From Candidatus Scatomonas pullistercoris (GTDB taxonomy: Bacteria; Bacillota; Clostridia; Lachnospirales; Lachnospiraceae): a stretch of DNA of 64,000 nt. The position numbers were made by a program, and so were the translations under genes. This document shows positions 7,875 to 16,256 of the stretch, piece after piece; position 1 is the stretch's first letter, and each line of letters opens with the position of its first letter. The stretch lies in assembly GCA_018713515.1 (NCBI GenBank), contig DVOO01000027.1, positions 1 to 64,000 of the forward strand. The letters run 5' to 3'. The notes beneath the pieces are model-generated. The model was not told the origin of the DNA. It worked only from the letters and a program-made list of their open reading frames with translations, and searched no databases.

Positions 7875-8791
7875 GCAGAAGACGGACACGACCCCTGGCC
7901 CTGGTATTTCTTTTTCTTATTCTGATCCTTGGCTCCGGATGTTCGCTGTCCCTCTCCGGCGGACAGCAGGCGGAGGTCTCCTCCCCCGGGGAGGCGCAGA
8001 CCTCTTCCGAAGATATTCCCGCCTATTCCGGGGAGGCCTACACGGTTCTGGAGGGAAATGTCCCGGACTTCACGGAGGAGGATCTGACGGGGGAAACCTT
8101 TGAATCCTACAGCCGCCTGGACAGCCTGGGCCGCTGCGGCACAGCCTTTGCCTGTCTGGGCCCGGAGCTCATGCCCACAGAAGAGCGGGGAGATATCAGC
8201 AGCGTAAAGCCCACCGGCTGGCACAGCGTCCAGTATGACTTCGTGGACGGCAAAAATCTGTACAACCGCTGCCATCTCATCGGCTGGCAGCTGGCCGGCG
8301 AAGATGCCAATGCGGAAAATCTCATCACCGGAACCCGGTACATGAACGTGGAGGGTATGCTGCCCTTTGAAAATATGGTGGCCGATTACATGAAGGAAAC
8401 CGGCTGCCACGTCCTCTACCGGGTGACGCCGGATTTCCGGGGAGAGGAGCTGGTGGCCAGAGGCGTACAGATGGAGGCCATGTCCGTGGAGGACCAGGGC
8501 GAAGCCATCAGCTTTCACGTTTACGTCTATGATGTGCAGCCCGGAGTGGAGATCGATTACGCCACCGGCGGCAGCCAGGCAGCCAGTGAAGCGGACAGCA
8601 CGGAGAACGGCACGGATACCCGGGACCCGGCATCCAAAACTTATATACTGAACACCAACACCCGCCGGTTCCATCTCCCCTCCTGCTCCGGTGTCTCTTC
8701 CATGAAGGATTCCAATAAAGAAACGTACCGCGGCAGCCGGGATGCTCTGCTGGAGGAAGGGTATACGCCCTGCGGCATCTGCAGTCCCTGA
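7871..8791 (+). CDS. DNA/RNA non-specific endonuclease lipoprotein with C-terminal metal module
   Basis: The 306-aa product starts with a lipoprotein signal (hydrophobic run ending LILGSGC, so Cys near 24 would carry lipid). The central part carries the Endonuclease_NS_2 core, with RCHLIGWQLAG giving the catalytic histidine at about 135 and the following N-rich stretch (DANAENLITG) the metal-site asparagine. Such enzymes cut single- and double-stranded nucleic acids outside the cell. The C-terminus adds a separate module with H268, C272, C301 and C304 arranged H-x3-C...C-x2-C, a likely zinc site also found in the TadE-like protein at 19070. It shares an ATGA overlap with the preceding 134-aa gene. 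Confidence 0.88.
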   Translation: MSRRRTRPLALVFLFLILILGSGCSLSLSGGQQAEVSSPGEAQTSSEDIPAYSGEAYTVLEGNVPDFTEEDLTGETFESYSRLDSLGRCGTAFACLGPELMPTEERGDISSVKPTGWHSVQYDFVDGKNLYNRCHLIGWQLAGEDANAENLITGTRYMNVEGMLPFENMVADYMKETGCHVLYRVTPDFRGEELVARGVQMEAMSVEDQGEAISFHVYVYDVQPGVEIDYATGGSQAASEADSTENGTDTRDPASKTYILNTNTRRFHLPSCSGVSSMKDSNKETYRGSRDALLEEGYTPCGICSP

Positions 8792-8906
8792 AGATGGGGC
8801 ACATTTTGCGGGCAAACTTTTCCGGCCCGCCGGCTTTACTTTTTCCTCCGTTTCTTATATATTTTTTATACCTGATTCATTTCGATTAAAAAGAGAGGCT
8901 TTATGT

Positions 8907-10346
8907 ATGTCTGAATTTTCAAACCTGCTTTCTGAACTGATCCAGTCTGAAAATATCAACGTGGCGTCTCTGACCCGCTACTGCGGTCTGGACCGCTCCA
9001 CCATGTACAAGCTGATCAACGGGAAGCGCAGCCCCGCCTCCCGAGAACTCGTACAGAAAATTGCAGAGTTCATCCATCTGAACCCCTGGGAAAGGCAGCG
9101 GCTTATGGAGGCCTACAACCTCACGCGCCTTGGGCCCGAGACGTACTATCAGCGCAGGGATATTCTGCAGTTTATTCTGAACCTGAACGAATTCCGGAAG
9201 AGGCCGGCCCTTCCCGAGGACAGTGTTCCGGAGAAGTTTTCCGGCCTCCGGGGGGATGCTGTTCCTTTAAGCGGAAGACTCCAGGTTTCCGCCGCAGTCC
9301 ATTCAATCTTCCGGCAGGCGGCTGCTTCGGATTCCTCCCGGAATGAGATCGGAATCCTGGCGCAGCCGGAGCTTCTGAAATCTCTGAACCTGCTCCCGGT
9401 GCTGACCGGGACCGGAAATAATCTTAAGGTTCAGCATATCATCTGTCTCAACAGTACGCCGCCAGCGGTTCCGCCCCGGTACAATTACAACCTGCAGGGG
9501 CTCGGCGGGATTGTTGCTTTTTTCGGAACGGGATGCCAGTACGAGCCCTTTTATTACTACGACCATTTAGAAAACCATGACAGCAGCTTTCATCTGATGT
9601 CCTGTCTGTTTCTCTCGGAAGAAGGGGCGGTTCTCTGCAGCACAGACCTGTCAGACGGGTATTTCTTCCGCTCCGGTGAAATGACAGCGCCCCTGCGGCA
9701 GCATTTTCAGAAGCTCCTGTCCCTGGCCCGGCCCATGGTTCTGTCCTTCCGGTCCTCGCAGCTGTTCCAGCTGGAGCAGATGCCCCAGCTGGTTTCTAAA
9801 AGCAGAGACGCTTTCAGCCTGAGCTACGCGCCCTGCCTTGGCTCCTGCCTGACGCCGGAGCTTCTGGACAAATACCTGTGCGGAAATCTTCCGGAACGCG
9901 AATCCCTGCTGGAACGGCTGACGGCTTATCTGGGAACTTCAGTCTGGACCCACAACTATTTCTCCGGAGAGGGCCTGGAACAGTTTATGAAGACCGGACA
10001 GATCCCGGAGCTGCCCGCGGAACTTTTCGGTCCCCTGGAACCCGGAGACCGTATCCGGCTCCTCCGGCAGTACGCGGAACTGCAGAATTCCGGCCTGGAC
10101 ATCCGCATGTACGGGGGATATCTGAACCAGTACCCGCCGAACTTTCACCTGCTGTCCGGAAGCAACCTGGGATATATGCTGTTCATCGATCCGTCCGGAC
10201 GCTGCTCCTGCCTGATCCTGGAAGAAGCGAACCTGATCCGCGCGTTTTTCGATTTTTCTTCTTCGCTGGCGGAAATGGAGCTCCTGGCCTCGGCCCAGGA
10301 GACACACGGGGCTCTGCAGCGGGTCCTCGATACATTTGGAGGTTAA
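8907..10346 (+). CDS. HTH regulator with unrecognised C-terminal domain, copy 1
   Basis: The 479-aa protein opens with an XRE/cI-like helix-turn-helix (residues about 8-70; LTRYCGLDRSTMYKLINGKR). The remaining 380 residues form a conserved domain I cannot assign, with recurring pieces IGILAQPELL, IICLN, GCQYEPFYYYD, SCLFLS and a C-terminal NLGYMLF. It has no membrane helices. I place the start at ATG 8907, after AGAGAGG; the frame extends upstream without a start signal. The next gene encodes a paralogue over the whole length and begins two bases after this stop. A sensing or enzymatic role for the C-terminal part is guesswork. Confidence 0.8.
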   Translation: MSEFSNLLSELIQSENINVASLTRYCGLDRSTMYKLINGKRSPASRELVQKIAEFIHLNPWERQRLMEAYNLTRLGPETYYQRRDILQFILNLNEFRKRPALPEDSVPEKFSGLRGDAVPLSGRLQVSAAVHSIFRQAAASDSSRNEIGILAQPELLKSLNLLPVLTGTGNNLKVQHIICLNSTPPAVPPRYNYNLQGLGGIVAFFGTGCQYEPFYYYDHLENHDSSFHLMSCLFLSEEGAVLCSTDLSDGYFFRSGEMTAPLRQHFQKLLSLARPMVLSFRSSQLFQLEQMPQLVSKSRDAFSLSYAPCLGSCLTPELLDKYLCGNLPERESLLERLTAYLGTSVWTHNYFSGEGLEQFMKTGQIPELPAELFGPLEPGDRIRLLRQYAELQNSGLDIRMYGGYLNQYPPNFHLLSGSNLGYMLFIDPSGRCSCLILEEANLIRAFFDFSSSLAEMELLASAQETHGALQRVLDTFGG

Positions 10347-10348
10347 TC

Positions 10349-11785
10349 ATGTCAGAATTTTCAGATCTGCTTTCTCTGCTGATCAAAGCCAAAGATATCA
10401 ATATCGGCAGTCTTACCAGTTACTGTGATCTGGACCGCTCTACCATGTACAAGCTCATCAACGGAAGGCGGAATCCCGCCTCCCAGGAGCAGGTCCGCCG
10501 GATGGCGGAATTCATGAATCTGAGCCCCATGGAGCACCAGACGCTTATGGATGCCTATCAGATTACCCGCATCGGCTGGGACGTCTTCTACCGCCGCAGG
10601 AGCATCGTGGAATTTATTCTGAACTTCCAGAATATCCACGCAAAATCCTCCTTCTATTTTTCTGCCGCGGCCCCGGAAGAGAGCGCGCCCGCGCCCCAGG
10701 GGGAGGGCGCGGTTCCCCTGTCCGGCCGCGTCCAGGTATCCTCGGCCATCCACAGCCTGTGTCTCCGTGCCCTGCAGGAAGGAGAGGGGTCCCTGTCCAT
10801 TCTTGCGCAGCCGGAGCACCTGGAAGCCCTGGATGTTGCGGCCTCCCTCCTCAGCTCCCCCGCGGAGCTTGCGGTTCACCACATCATCTGCATCAACAAC
10901 AGCCGGAGCCTCCTGCGCTCCCGCCAGGATTACAATCTCCAGTGTCTCACCCGGATCATTCCCTTTTTCGGCATTGGCTGCCAGTATCATCCTTATTACT
11001 ACTACGATGATGTGAATTCACACTTTCACAATCTGAACTTTATGCCCTGCCTCTTCCTGTCCCGCTCCCTGGCCGTGATCTGCAGCAGCGATCTGAAGGA
11101 AGGCATTCTGTTCCGGACCCCGCCCCTGACCGAGCTTCTGCAGAGCCGTTTTGACTCCATCCTGAAGTCCTCCCAGCCGCTGATTCTCTCCTTCCACTCT
11201 TCCCTGGGCTTTCATCTGAAAGAATTTCCGGCTGTCATGGGTTCCTCCGGGGATGGATGTTCTCTCAGCGCGGAGCCCTGCCTGGTTCCTTATTTTTCAG
11301 AAGAGTTTCTGAAAAAATATCTCCGCGGCAGTCTTCCCGGCAGCACGGAGCTCCTGGAACCGGTCCGAAACTATGTGGAGACTATCTCCAAAACCCTCCT
11401 GCGCAATTATTTTACCCAGGACGGCGCCCGGAAATTTCTGGAAACCGGGCGCATGCATGAGATTCCGGAGGAATACTATACGCCCCTGGAATATTCCGAC
11501 CGGGTTCTGCTGCTGCGCCGGCTCCAGAGTCAGCTGGCCGCCGGCCGCCAGATCCGTCTCATGAACACCCCTCTGGACCGGTTCCCGATGAACCTGCACA
11601 TCTTCTCCTCGCCGGATCTGGGCTACATTCTCTTCAGCGGCGGCGGAAAGCCTCTCAACTATCTGCTCCTGAAGGAGCAGAATCTGCTGGGCGGCTTCTA
11701 CGACTTTGCCTCCACCATGGAAGAATGCGGCCTCCTCTGCACCGCGGAGGAGACGGACGCCTTCCTGCGGGAGCTGATCGGGTAA
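10349..11785 (+). CDS. HTH regulator with unrecognised C-terminal domain, copy 2
   Basis: This 478-aa protein aligns with its upstream neighbour from end to end: the same MSEFS start, the same LDRSTMYKLING helix-turn-helix, then ILAQPEHL, HHIICINN, GCQYHPYYYYD, PCLFLS and DLGYILF. About half the N-terminal residues are identical and fewer in the rest, so the duplication is old enough for divergence. GGAGG of its ribosome-binding site lies inside the end of copy 1, which makes translation coupling likely. The genes end at a bidirectional terminator. As in copy 1, the N-terminal part should bind DNA and the large C-terminal domain is unknown. Confidence 0.8.
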   Translation: MSEFSDLLSLLIKAKDINIGSLTSYCDLDRSTMYKLINGRRNPASQEQVRRMAEFMNLSPMEHQTLMDAYQITRIGWDVFYRRRSIVEFILNFQNIHAKSSFYFSAAAPEESAPAPQGEGAVPLSGRVQVSSAIHSLCLRALQEGEGSLSILAQPEHLEALDVAASLLSSPAELAVHHIICINNSRSLLRSRQDYNLQCLTRIIPFFGIGCQYHPYYYYDDVNSHFHNLNFMPCLFLSRSLAVICSSDLKEGILFRTPPLTELLQSRFDSILKSSQPLILSFHSSLGFHLKEFPAVMGSSGDGCSLSAEPCLVPYFSEEFLKKYLRGSLPGSTELLEPVRNYVETISKTLLRNYFTQDGARKFLETGRMHEIPEEYYTPLEYSDRVLLLRRLQSQLAAGRQIRLMNTPLDRFPMNLHIFSSPDLGYILFSGGGKPLNYLLLKEQNLLGGFYDFASTMEECGLLCTAEETDAFLRELIG

Positions 11786-11797
11786 AAAGTCCCGCAA

Positions 11798-11855
11798 AAA
11801 AAGCGTGTACGGAGACACGCCCGCCTTCCGGCGGCTGTCTCCGCGCACGCTTTTT
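11798..11855. terminator. bidirectional terminator
   Basis: AAAAAGCGTG (11798-11807) pairs with CACGCTTTTT (11846-11855), with GGAGACA/TGTCTCC and CCGCC/GGCGG pairing inside. It separates the HTH pair from the convergent DUF6147 gene and serves both. Confidence 0.9.
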
Positions 11856-11873
11856 CGGATCTGCAGAATCCGC

Positions 11874-12356
11874 TCAGGGAATCTTGATCCCCTTAGTGAT
11901 AGTACTTCCATTATCAAAGGCTGTGGAATCGTCCACATAGTGGTAGCCGTGGAGCCGGTAGTAATAGCCCGGCAGGACGCTCACCGTGTAGCTCTTGGTG
12001 TTCATGCTGGTGTTGTACTCCACCGTCTTCCAGTATCTGTAACTGTTGTAGGTACTGCCTGTATAACGGTCCAGATATAAATCCAGCCCCACCTCATCCG
12101 CGTCCCGTATGGCCAGGGTCTCCCCGTAGATTCCCGCCTTTCCGCTGTCATTCTCTATTCGAATGTAGGCTGAATACATGATATCCGTCCGCAGAACGGG
12201 CCGGTACGTATCCTCCGCCTGAGTCGTCCCCTCCGGGGCGAAGTCTTCCCACTGCCCTTCCGTCTCCGCCGCAGCGGCACTCACTGGAACTGCCGCCAGC
12301 TGCGCAAGAGCCATGGCTCCCAGTAAAATTCCTGCCGTTTTCTTTATTTTTTTCAT
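11874..12356 (-). CDS. secreted DUF6147-like protein
   Basis: The 160-aa product has a standard signal peptide (positively charged start, hydrophobic run, likely cleavage after VSAAA near residue 30). The mature part is beta-rich and tyrosine-rich (YYYRLHGYHYVDDST) with no cysteines. The pattern resembles the DUF6147 family of secreted clostridial proteins, whose role is unknown; the match is from memory. It lies 41 bases after the DUF4367 gene on the same strand, so the two are probably cotranscribed. Confidence 0.7.
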   Translation of the reverse strand: MKKIKKTAGILLGAMALAQLAAVPVSAAAAETEGQWEDFAPEGTTQAEDTYRPVLRTDIMYSAYIRIENDSGKAGIYGETLAIRDADEVGLDLYLDRYTGSTYNSYRYWKTVEYNTSMNTKSYTVSVLPGYYYRLHGYHYVDDSTAFDNGSTITKGIKIP

Positions 12357-12397
12357 ACCTTCTCCTTCGCTTTTAACACATACAATGTATTATCCAT

Positions 12398-13225
12398 TCA
12401 GTTCATAAAATGCATATTGATCAGAACTTCCTTAATTTCTTCTGCAGTGACGGCCCCTCCAAACACATACTGGCAATTGTGATACGTCCACTCCCCCTGG
12501 CGCACGGTTATCTCTCCCGTACTGTCCTCCGAAATCACAACTTCGATGGGCTCCTCCCCGGTGCCCACCTCAATGGTCTCCAGAACCTGGTGGCTGTTAA
12601 ACGTACTTCCCGCCAGAGATTTATCTGTTTTATCAATCGTCAAATATAGATATTGCTGTCCCAGAGAATACCGCAGGATTACTCTGCCCCGCTGCAGATA
12701 CATGGTTCCATCCACAAATTTTGTATCATCCGGAAGATAAAAGAACTCCGGAACAATGATTCCCAGCTCCTCCTCCGCCCTTTCCCTCAGCTCCATCTCC
12801 GAGGTCTCTGTCAGCATATAATCCGTTCCATTATCGGATTGTTCCACCTTGCCGTCCCCCGTCAGCGCCTCCCATTTTCCGATCCAGTATGCCCGGTTGG
12901 CTTCGCTGATCAGCGACGTTCCAAAGACCGCCGCAGTCACGGCCAGCAGGACACCGGCCAGCCGCAGGGGGTGTTTCCAGAAGGGTTTCCGCATCACTCC
13001 TCTCCGGCCGGAAGCTGCTGCCCGCCGCTCCGGCGCCTCCCCGGAACCTCCCGCCGTCTCCTCAGACTGCCGGATCCGCGCCATGATGTTCTGATACATC
13101 TCTTCCTTTTTCTCCTCGGAGAGGGGGGGCTGGCAGGGCCCGGCCCGCTGTTCAATCTTCTCCGCCTCCGCGTCCAGCGCCTTCAGCAGCTGCTGCTTCC
13201 ATTTTTTTTCTTTTTCTTCTCTCAT
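12398..13225 (-). CDS. membrane-anchored DUF4367 protein
   Basis: The 275-aa protein has a charged cytoplasmic N-terminus (about 1-85), one membrane helix (about 88-108) and an outer domain with the DUF4367 pattern (ELGIIVPEFFYLPDD, then GTMYLQRGRVILRY). DUF4367 proteins are commonly the membrane-bound partners of ECF-type sigma factors, where the cytoplasmic tail binds sigma. A matching sigma gene lies at 14467, but murG on the other strand sits between them. ATG 13225 with GTGAGG upstream is the likely start. Confidence 0.75.
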   Translation of the reverse strand: MREEKEKKWKQQLLKALDAEAEKIEQRAGPCQPPLSEEKKEEMYQNIMARIRQSEETAGGSGEAPERRAAASGRRGVMRKPFWKHPLRLAGVLLAVTAAVFGTSLISEANRAYWIGKWEALTGDGKVEQSDNGTDYMLTETSEMELRERAEEELGIIVPEFFYLPDDTKFVDGTMYLQRGRVILRYSLGQQYLYLTIDKTDKSLAGSTFNSHQVLETIEVGTGEEPIEVVISEDSTGEITVRQGEWTYHNCQYVFGGAVTAEEIKEVLINMHFMN

Positions 13226-13370
13226 TGCTGGTTTTCCTCACCCGCCTTCCGGAATCCGGCGCGGCTCCTGCACCCGCTTCCTCCCGGTATTGCCGGAGAA
13301 ATCCTTGACTTTTCTCCCTTCAGGACTAATAATAGCATCATAGCGTAATCCGCACACAGGAGGGATATTC

Positions 13371-14441
13371 ATGAAACATATTGTACTTACCGGAGGCGGC
13401 ACAGCCGGCCATGTGACCCCCAATATCGCCCTGATCCCCAGGCTTCGGGAGCTGGGCTACCAGATCTCCTACATCGGCTCCCATGACGGGATCGAGAAGA
13501 AGCTCATTGAAGATATGGGGATCCCCTACTACGGAATTTCCTCAGGAAAGCTCCGCCGGTATCTGAATCTCAAGAATCTGTCGGATCCTTTCCGGGTTCT
13601 GAAGGGCATCGGGGAAGCAAAAAAAATCCTCAAGAAGCTCCGCCCGGACATTATCTTTTCCAAGGGTGGCTTTGTGGCCGTACCCGTGGTGCTGGCTGCC
13701 CGGCGGCGCAGAATTCCGGTCATCATCCATGAATCGGATATGACTCCCGGCCTGGCCAACAAGCTGTGCATCCCCACCGCCGTAAAGGTCTGCTGCAACT
13801 TTCCGGAGACGGCCGCCGCGCTCCCCGCGGATAAAGCGGTAGTGACCGGCACGCCCATCCGGCAGGAGCTGATGCAGGGAAATAAGCTGGAAGCGCTGAA
13901 GTTCTGCGGCTTCACAGCCAATATGCCCGTCATCCTGGTGATCGGCGGAAGTCTGGGGTCTGTAGTGGTCAACGACGCCGTCCGGGAAATCCTCCCGGAA
14001 CTGCTTAAGACCTTCCAGGTAATCCATCTCTGCGGCAAGGACAAGCTGGATCCCTCCCTGGAGGGGACGGAGGGCTACGTACAGTACGAATACATCCGGA
14101 AAGAGCTGGCGGACCTCTTTGCCCTGGCCGACCTGGTAATCTCCCGGGCCGGAGCCAATGCCATCTGTGAGATCAGCGCCCTGGCCAAGCCCAACCTGCT
14201 GATTCCCCTGTCCGCCAAGGCAAGCCGCGGCGATCAGATTCTCAATGCCCGTTCCTTCGAGAAGCAGGGCTACAGCATGGTCCTGGAAGAAGAAGAGCTG
14301 AACGCCGGAAGCCTTCTGGAGAGCATCCGAAAGCTGTACGAAAACCGCGAAACCTACATTGCGGCCATGCGCGGCAGCAGCCAGATGGACTCCATCGGGA
14401 CGATTGTTTCCCTGATCCAGGAATATGGGCAGGAAAAATAA
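13371..14441 (+). CDS. murG: UDP-GlcNAc:lipid I N-acetylglucosaminyltransferase
   Basis: The 356-aa GT28-family enzyme would add GlcNAc from UDP-GlcNAc to lipid I, making lipid II on the inner face of the membrane. The N-terminal glycine loop [14 protein letters not shown] binds the lipid acceptor diphosphate; GGSLGS near 190 and [10 protein letters not shown] form the UDP-GlcNAc site of the C-terminal domain. The length is normal. AGGAGGG precedes the ATG. It is not in a division/cell wall cluster, and lies alone on the plus strand between a sigma-factor gene and a DUF4367 gene, so it may be the only copy or a second, specialised one. Confidence 0.9.
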   Translation: MKHIVLTGGGTAGHVTPNIALIPRLRELGYQISYIGSHDGIEKKLIEDMGIPYYGISSGKLRRYLNLKNLSDPFRVLKGIGEAKKILKKLRPDIIFSKGGFVAVPVVLAARRRRIPVIIHESDMTPGLANKLCIPTAVKVCCNFPETAAALPADKAVVTGTPIRQELMQGNKLEALKFCGFTANMPVILVIGGSLGSVVVNDAVREILPELLKTFQVIHLCGKDKLDPSLEGTEGYVQYEYIRKELADLFALADLVISRAGANAICEISALAKPNLLIPLSAKASRGDQILNARSFEKQGYSMVLEEEELNAGSLLESIRKLYENRETYIAAMRGSSQMDSIGTIVSLIQEYGQEK

Positions 14442-14466
14442 GAACGCCCCCTCCCGCTGAAGACTT

Positions 14467-14982
14467 TCAGAACAGCTCCTCCAGTTCTTTTCCGAACCGG
14501 GAGCGCAGCCAGCTTTTGGCACGGTGGTGTTTGACTCTCAGATGATTCAGAGAGATTCCCAGCCGCTGTGCCAGTTCCGCCGGCGCTACGCCCTCCACAT
14601 CCAGCTGAAGGATGATCTCACACCACATTTCATTCTTGTTGTACAGAGCCAGAAACAATTCATCTTTAAATTCTTTCCGCTGATACTCCATTTCAATATC
14701 AACCGGGCTGACGGGCTCCAGGCCGTATGCCGCGTCCCCGAGAAATTCTTCTTTTCTGCGTGATCTCTTTCTCAGAAAATCTATGGCCGTAAGTCTGGTT
14801 ACCACCAGGATCCAGCCCTTCACATTCCGGGTGTTCAGGCCCCGGATCGCCCGAAACACTTTTTCAAATACTTCCTGACAGATATCCTGTGCCAGGTGAT
14901 AGTCCTTTGCCATACTGTACGCGGTATAATGGACCAGATCCACATATTCCCCGTACAGGCTGTCAAAGTCCGAATTCTTCAT
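14467..14982 (-). CDS. ECF-type RNA polymerase sigma factor
   Basis: The 171-aa protein has region 2 (HYTAYSMAKDYHLAQDICQ, then VFEKVFRAIRGL), which contacts core polymerase and the -10 element, and region 4 (PAELAQRLGISLNHLRVKHH), a helix-turn-helix for the -35 element. There is no region 3 or region 1. The gene begins 20 bases after the HIT gene stop, so they share a transcript. The likely antagonist is the DUF4367 protein at 12398, on the same strand beyond murG. Confidence 0.88.
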   Translation of the reverse strand: MKNSDFDSLYGEYVDLVHYTAYSMAKDYHLAQDICQEVFEKVFRAIRGLNTRNVKGWILVVTRLTAIDFLRKRSRRKEEFLGDAAYGLEPVSPVDIEMEYQRKEFKDELFLALYNKNEMWCEIILQLDVEGVAPAELAQRLGISLNHLRVKHHRAKSWLRSRFGKELEELF

Positions 14983-15002
14983 ATTCTGTTCCCGGCCTGA
15001 AA

Positions 15003-15413
15003 TCAGCGGAGCGCTTCTGTCATACAGGCTGTTATCTCCTGTTTCTCTTCCTCAGTTAATGTCCCGGGCTTCCAGGTCACGCCGGCCTGATCGCCCTCAT
15101 AGCGGGGGATCAGATGCATGTGAAAATGGAACACTGTCTGTCCGGCCGCCGCGCCGTTGTTCTGCACCACATTGTAGCCGTCGCAGTGCAGCGCCTTTTT
15201 GCCTGCCGCCACGATCTTCCTGGCCAGGATCATGGCCTTTCCCGCCAGTTCCTCCGGAATCTCCAGCAGATTCCTGTAATGCGCCTTCGGCAGAATCAGA
15301 GCGTGCCCCCTGGTGGCGGGGCCCAGATCCAGGATCACCCGGAAATCCTCATCCTCGTACAGTGTGGCCGATGGAATCTCTCCCGCAGCGATCCTGCAGA
15401 AAATACAGTCCAT
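15003..15413 (-). CDS. HIT family nucleotide-binding hydrolase
   Basis: The 136-aa product carries the histidine triad H96-F-H98-M-H100 (FHFHMHLIPR) and the N-terminal MDCIFCRIAAGE typical of the HIT/Hint branch, including its pair of cysteines at residues 3 and 6. These enzymes cleave phosphoramidate or dinucleoside polyphosphate bonds of nucleotides; the physiological substrate is rarely known. The start follows GAAAGGAGG. A terminator-shaped hairpin stands immediately upstream of the ribosome-binding site, and the ECF sigma gene follows after 20 bases. Confidence 0.92.
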   Translation of the reverse strand: MDCIFCRIAAGEIPSATLYEDEDFRVILDLGPATRGHALILPKAHYRNLLEIPEELAGKAMILARKIVAAGKKALHCDGYNVVQNNGAAAGQTVFHFHMHLIPRYEGDQAGVTWKPGTLTEEEKQEITACMTEALR

Positions 15414-15430
15414 AGCTATTACCTCCTTTC

Positions 15431-15486
15431 AAAAATCCCCTGCTGCTCCGTCCGCATACCAGGGCGGCCTTCCGTCAGCAGGGGAT
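15431..15486 (-). promoter_or_regulatory. terminator-like hairpin in the HIT gene leader
   Basis: ATCCCCTGCTG (15435-15445) pairs perfectly with CAGCAGGGGAT (15476-15486), and the minus strand then reads five T directly into the GAAAGGAGG ribosome-binding site. No minus-strand gene lies upstream to be terminated, so this looks like an attenuator within the HIT-sigma leader. Confidence 0.55.
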
Positions 15487-15538
15487 GTCTTACTTTCTAT
15501 TTTGTCAAATTTTGTCGCAATATGCAACACTTTTCTCA

Positions 15539-15567
15539 TTGATTTTCAAAAAATTCCGTGCTAAACT
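15539..15567 (+). promoter_or_regulatory. likely sigma-A promoter of the histidine kinase
   Basis: TTGATT and TAAACT are spaced by 17 bases and the -10 has a TG extension (TGCTAAACT). It lies 24 bases upstream of the kinase ATG. Confidence 0.5.
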
Positions 15568-15590
15568 TTCCCTGAAAGAGGAAAAATGCC

Positions 15591-16256
15591 ATGAATCATC
15601 AGGAATATCATATACTTCTGTCTAAGTTTTCTCACGAAGTCAGAAACCCAGCGGCACTCATCACCAGCTTTCTGCAGCTCCTGGCGCGGGAATACCCGGA
15701 GATTACCGCCTGTTCTTACTACAGGCAGATCCAGGAAAATCTGCAGCTCCTGCGGCAGCTGCTGGATGAAATATCCCACTACAGCAATGCCTCCAGGATC
15801 TCTCCAAAGCCCGTGAATTTTCGGGAATTTCTGCAGGAAATGGCCGCCGCGGCAAAAAAGCTTCTGGCCGGCAGCGGGATCCGGCTTCAGCTGCAGATCT
15901 GCGGAGCACTTCCGCCGGTTTCCATCGACCGCTCACGGATGCTCCAGGTTTTTTACAATCTGCTGCGCAATGCCAGGGAAGCCATGCCGGAGGGCGGTGA
16001 CGTCTGCATTGCCGCCCGCCCTGAAAACGGCGGCATCTCCGTAACCGTCCGGGACAGCGGGCCGGCGATTCCGGAGGAGTATCTTCCCACTCTTTTTGAG
16101 CCCATGGTCACGCACAAGCAGGACGGCACGGGACTCGGCCTTGCCATCTGCCGGGAAATTCTCTTGGCCCACGGCGGCTCCATCACAGCCGCCAGGGACG
16201 GTCAGCCTCTGTTCACCCTCCGTCTGCCCGCCCTGGATCCGTCAGCGCCGGCCTGA
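15591..16256 (+). CDS. soluble sensor histidine kinase
   Basis: This 221-aa kinase has no membrane or sensor domain. The phosphoacceptor box begins at residue 11 (SKFSHEVRNPAALITSFLQL, H15) and the ATPase domain shows DSGPAIPEEY and GTGLGLAICREI, so it should autophosphorylate on H15. The layout is like that of short cytoplasmic kinases feeding a phosphorelay, sporulation included, though no response regulator adjoins it. The start follows AAAGAGG. Its last 15 bases overlap the end of the convergent rhomboid gene, an unusually tight arrangement. Confidence 0.85.
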   Translation: MNHQEYHILLSKFSHEVRNPAALITSFLQLLAREYPEITACSYYRQIQENLQLLRQLLDEISHYSNASRISPKPVNFREFLQEMAAAAKKLLAGSGIRLQLQICGALPPVSIDRSRMLQVFYNLLRNAREAMPEGGDVCIAARPENGGISVTVRDSGPAIPEEYLPTLFEPMVTHKQDGTGLGLAICREILLAHGGSITAARDGQPLFTLRLPALDPSAPA

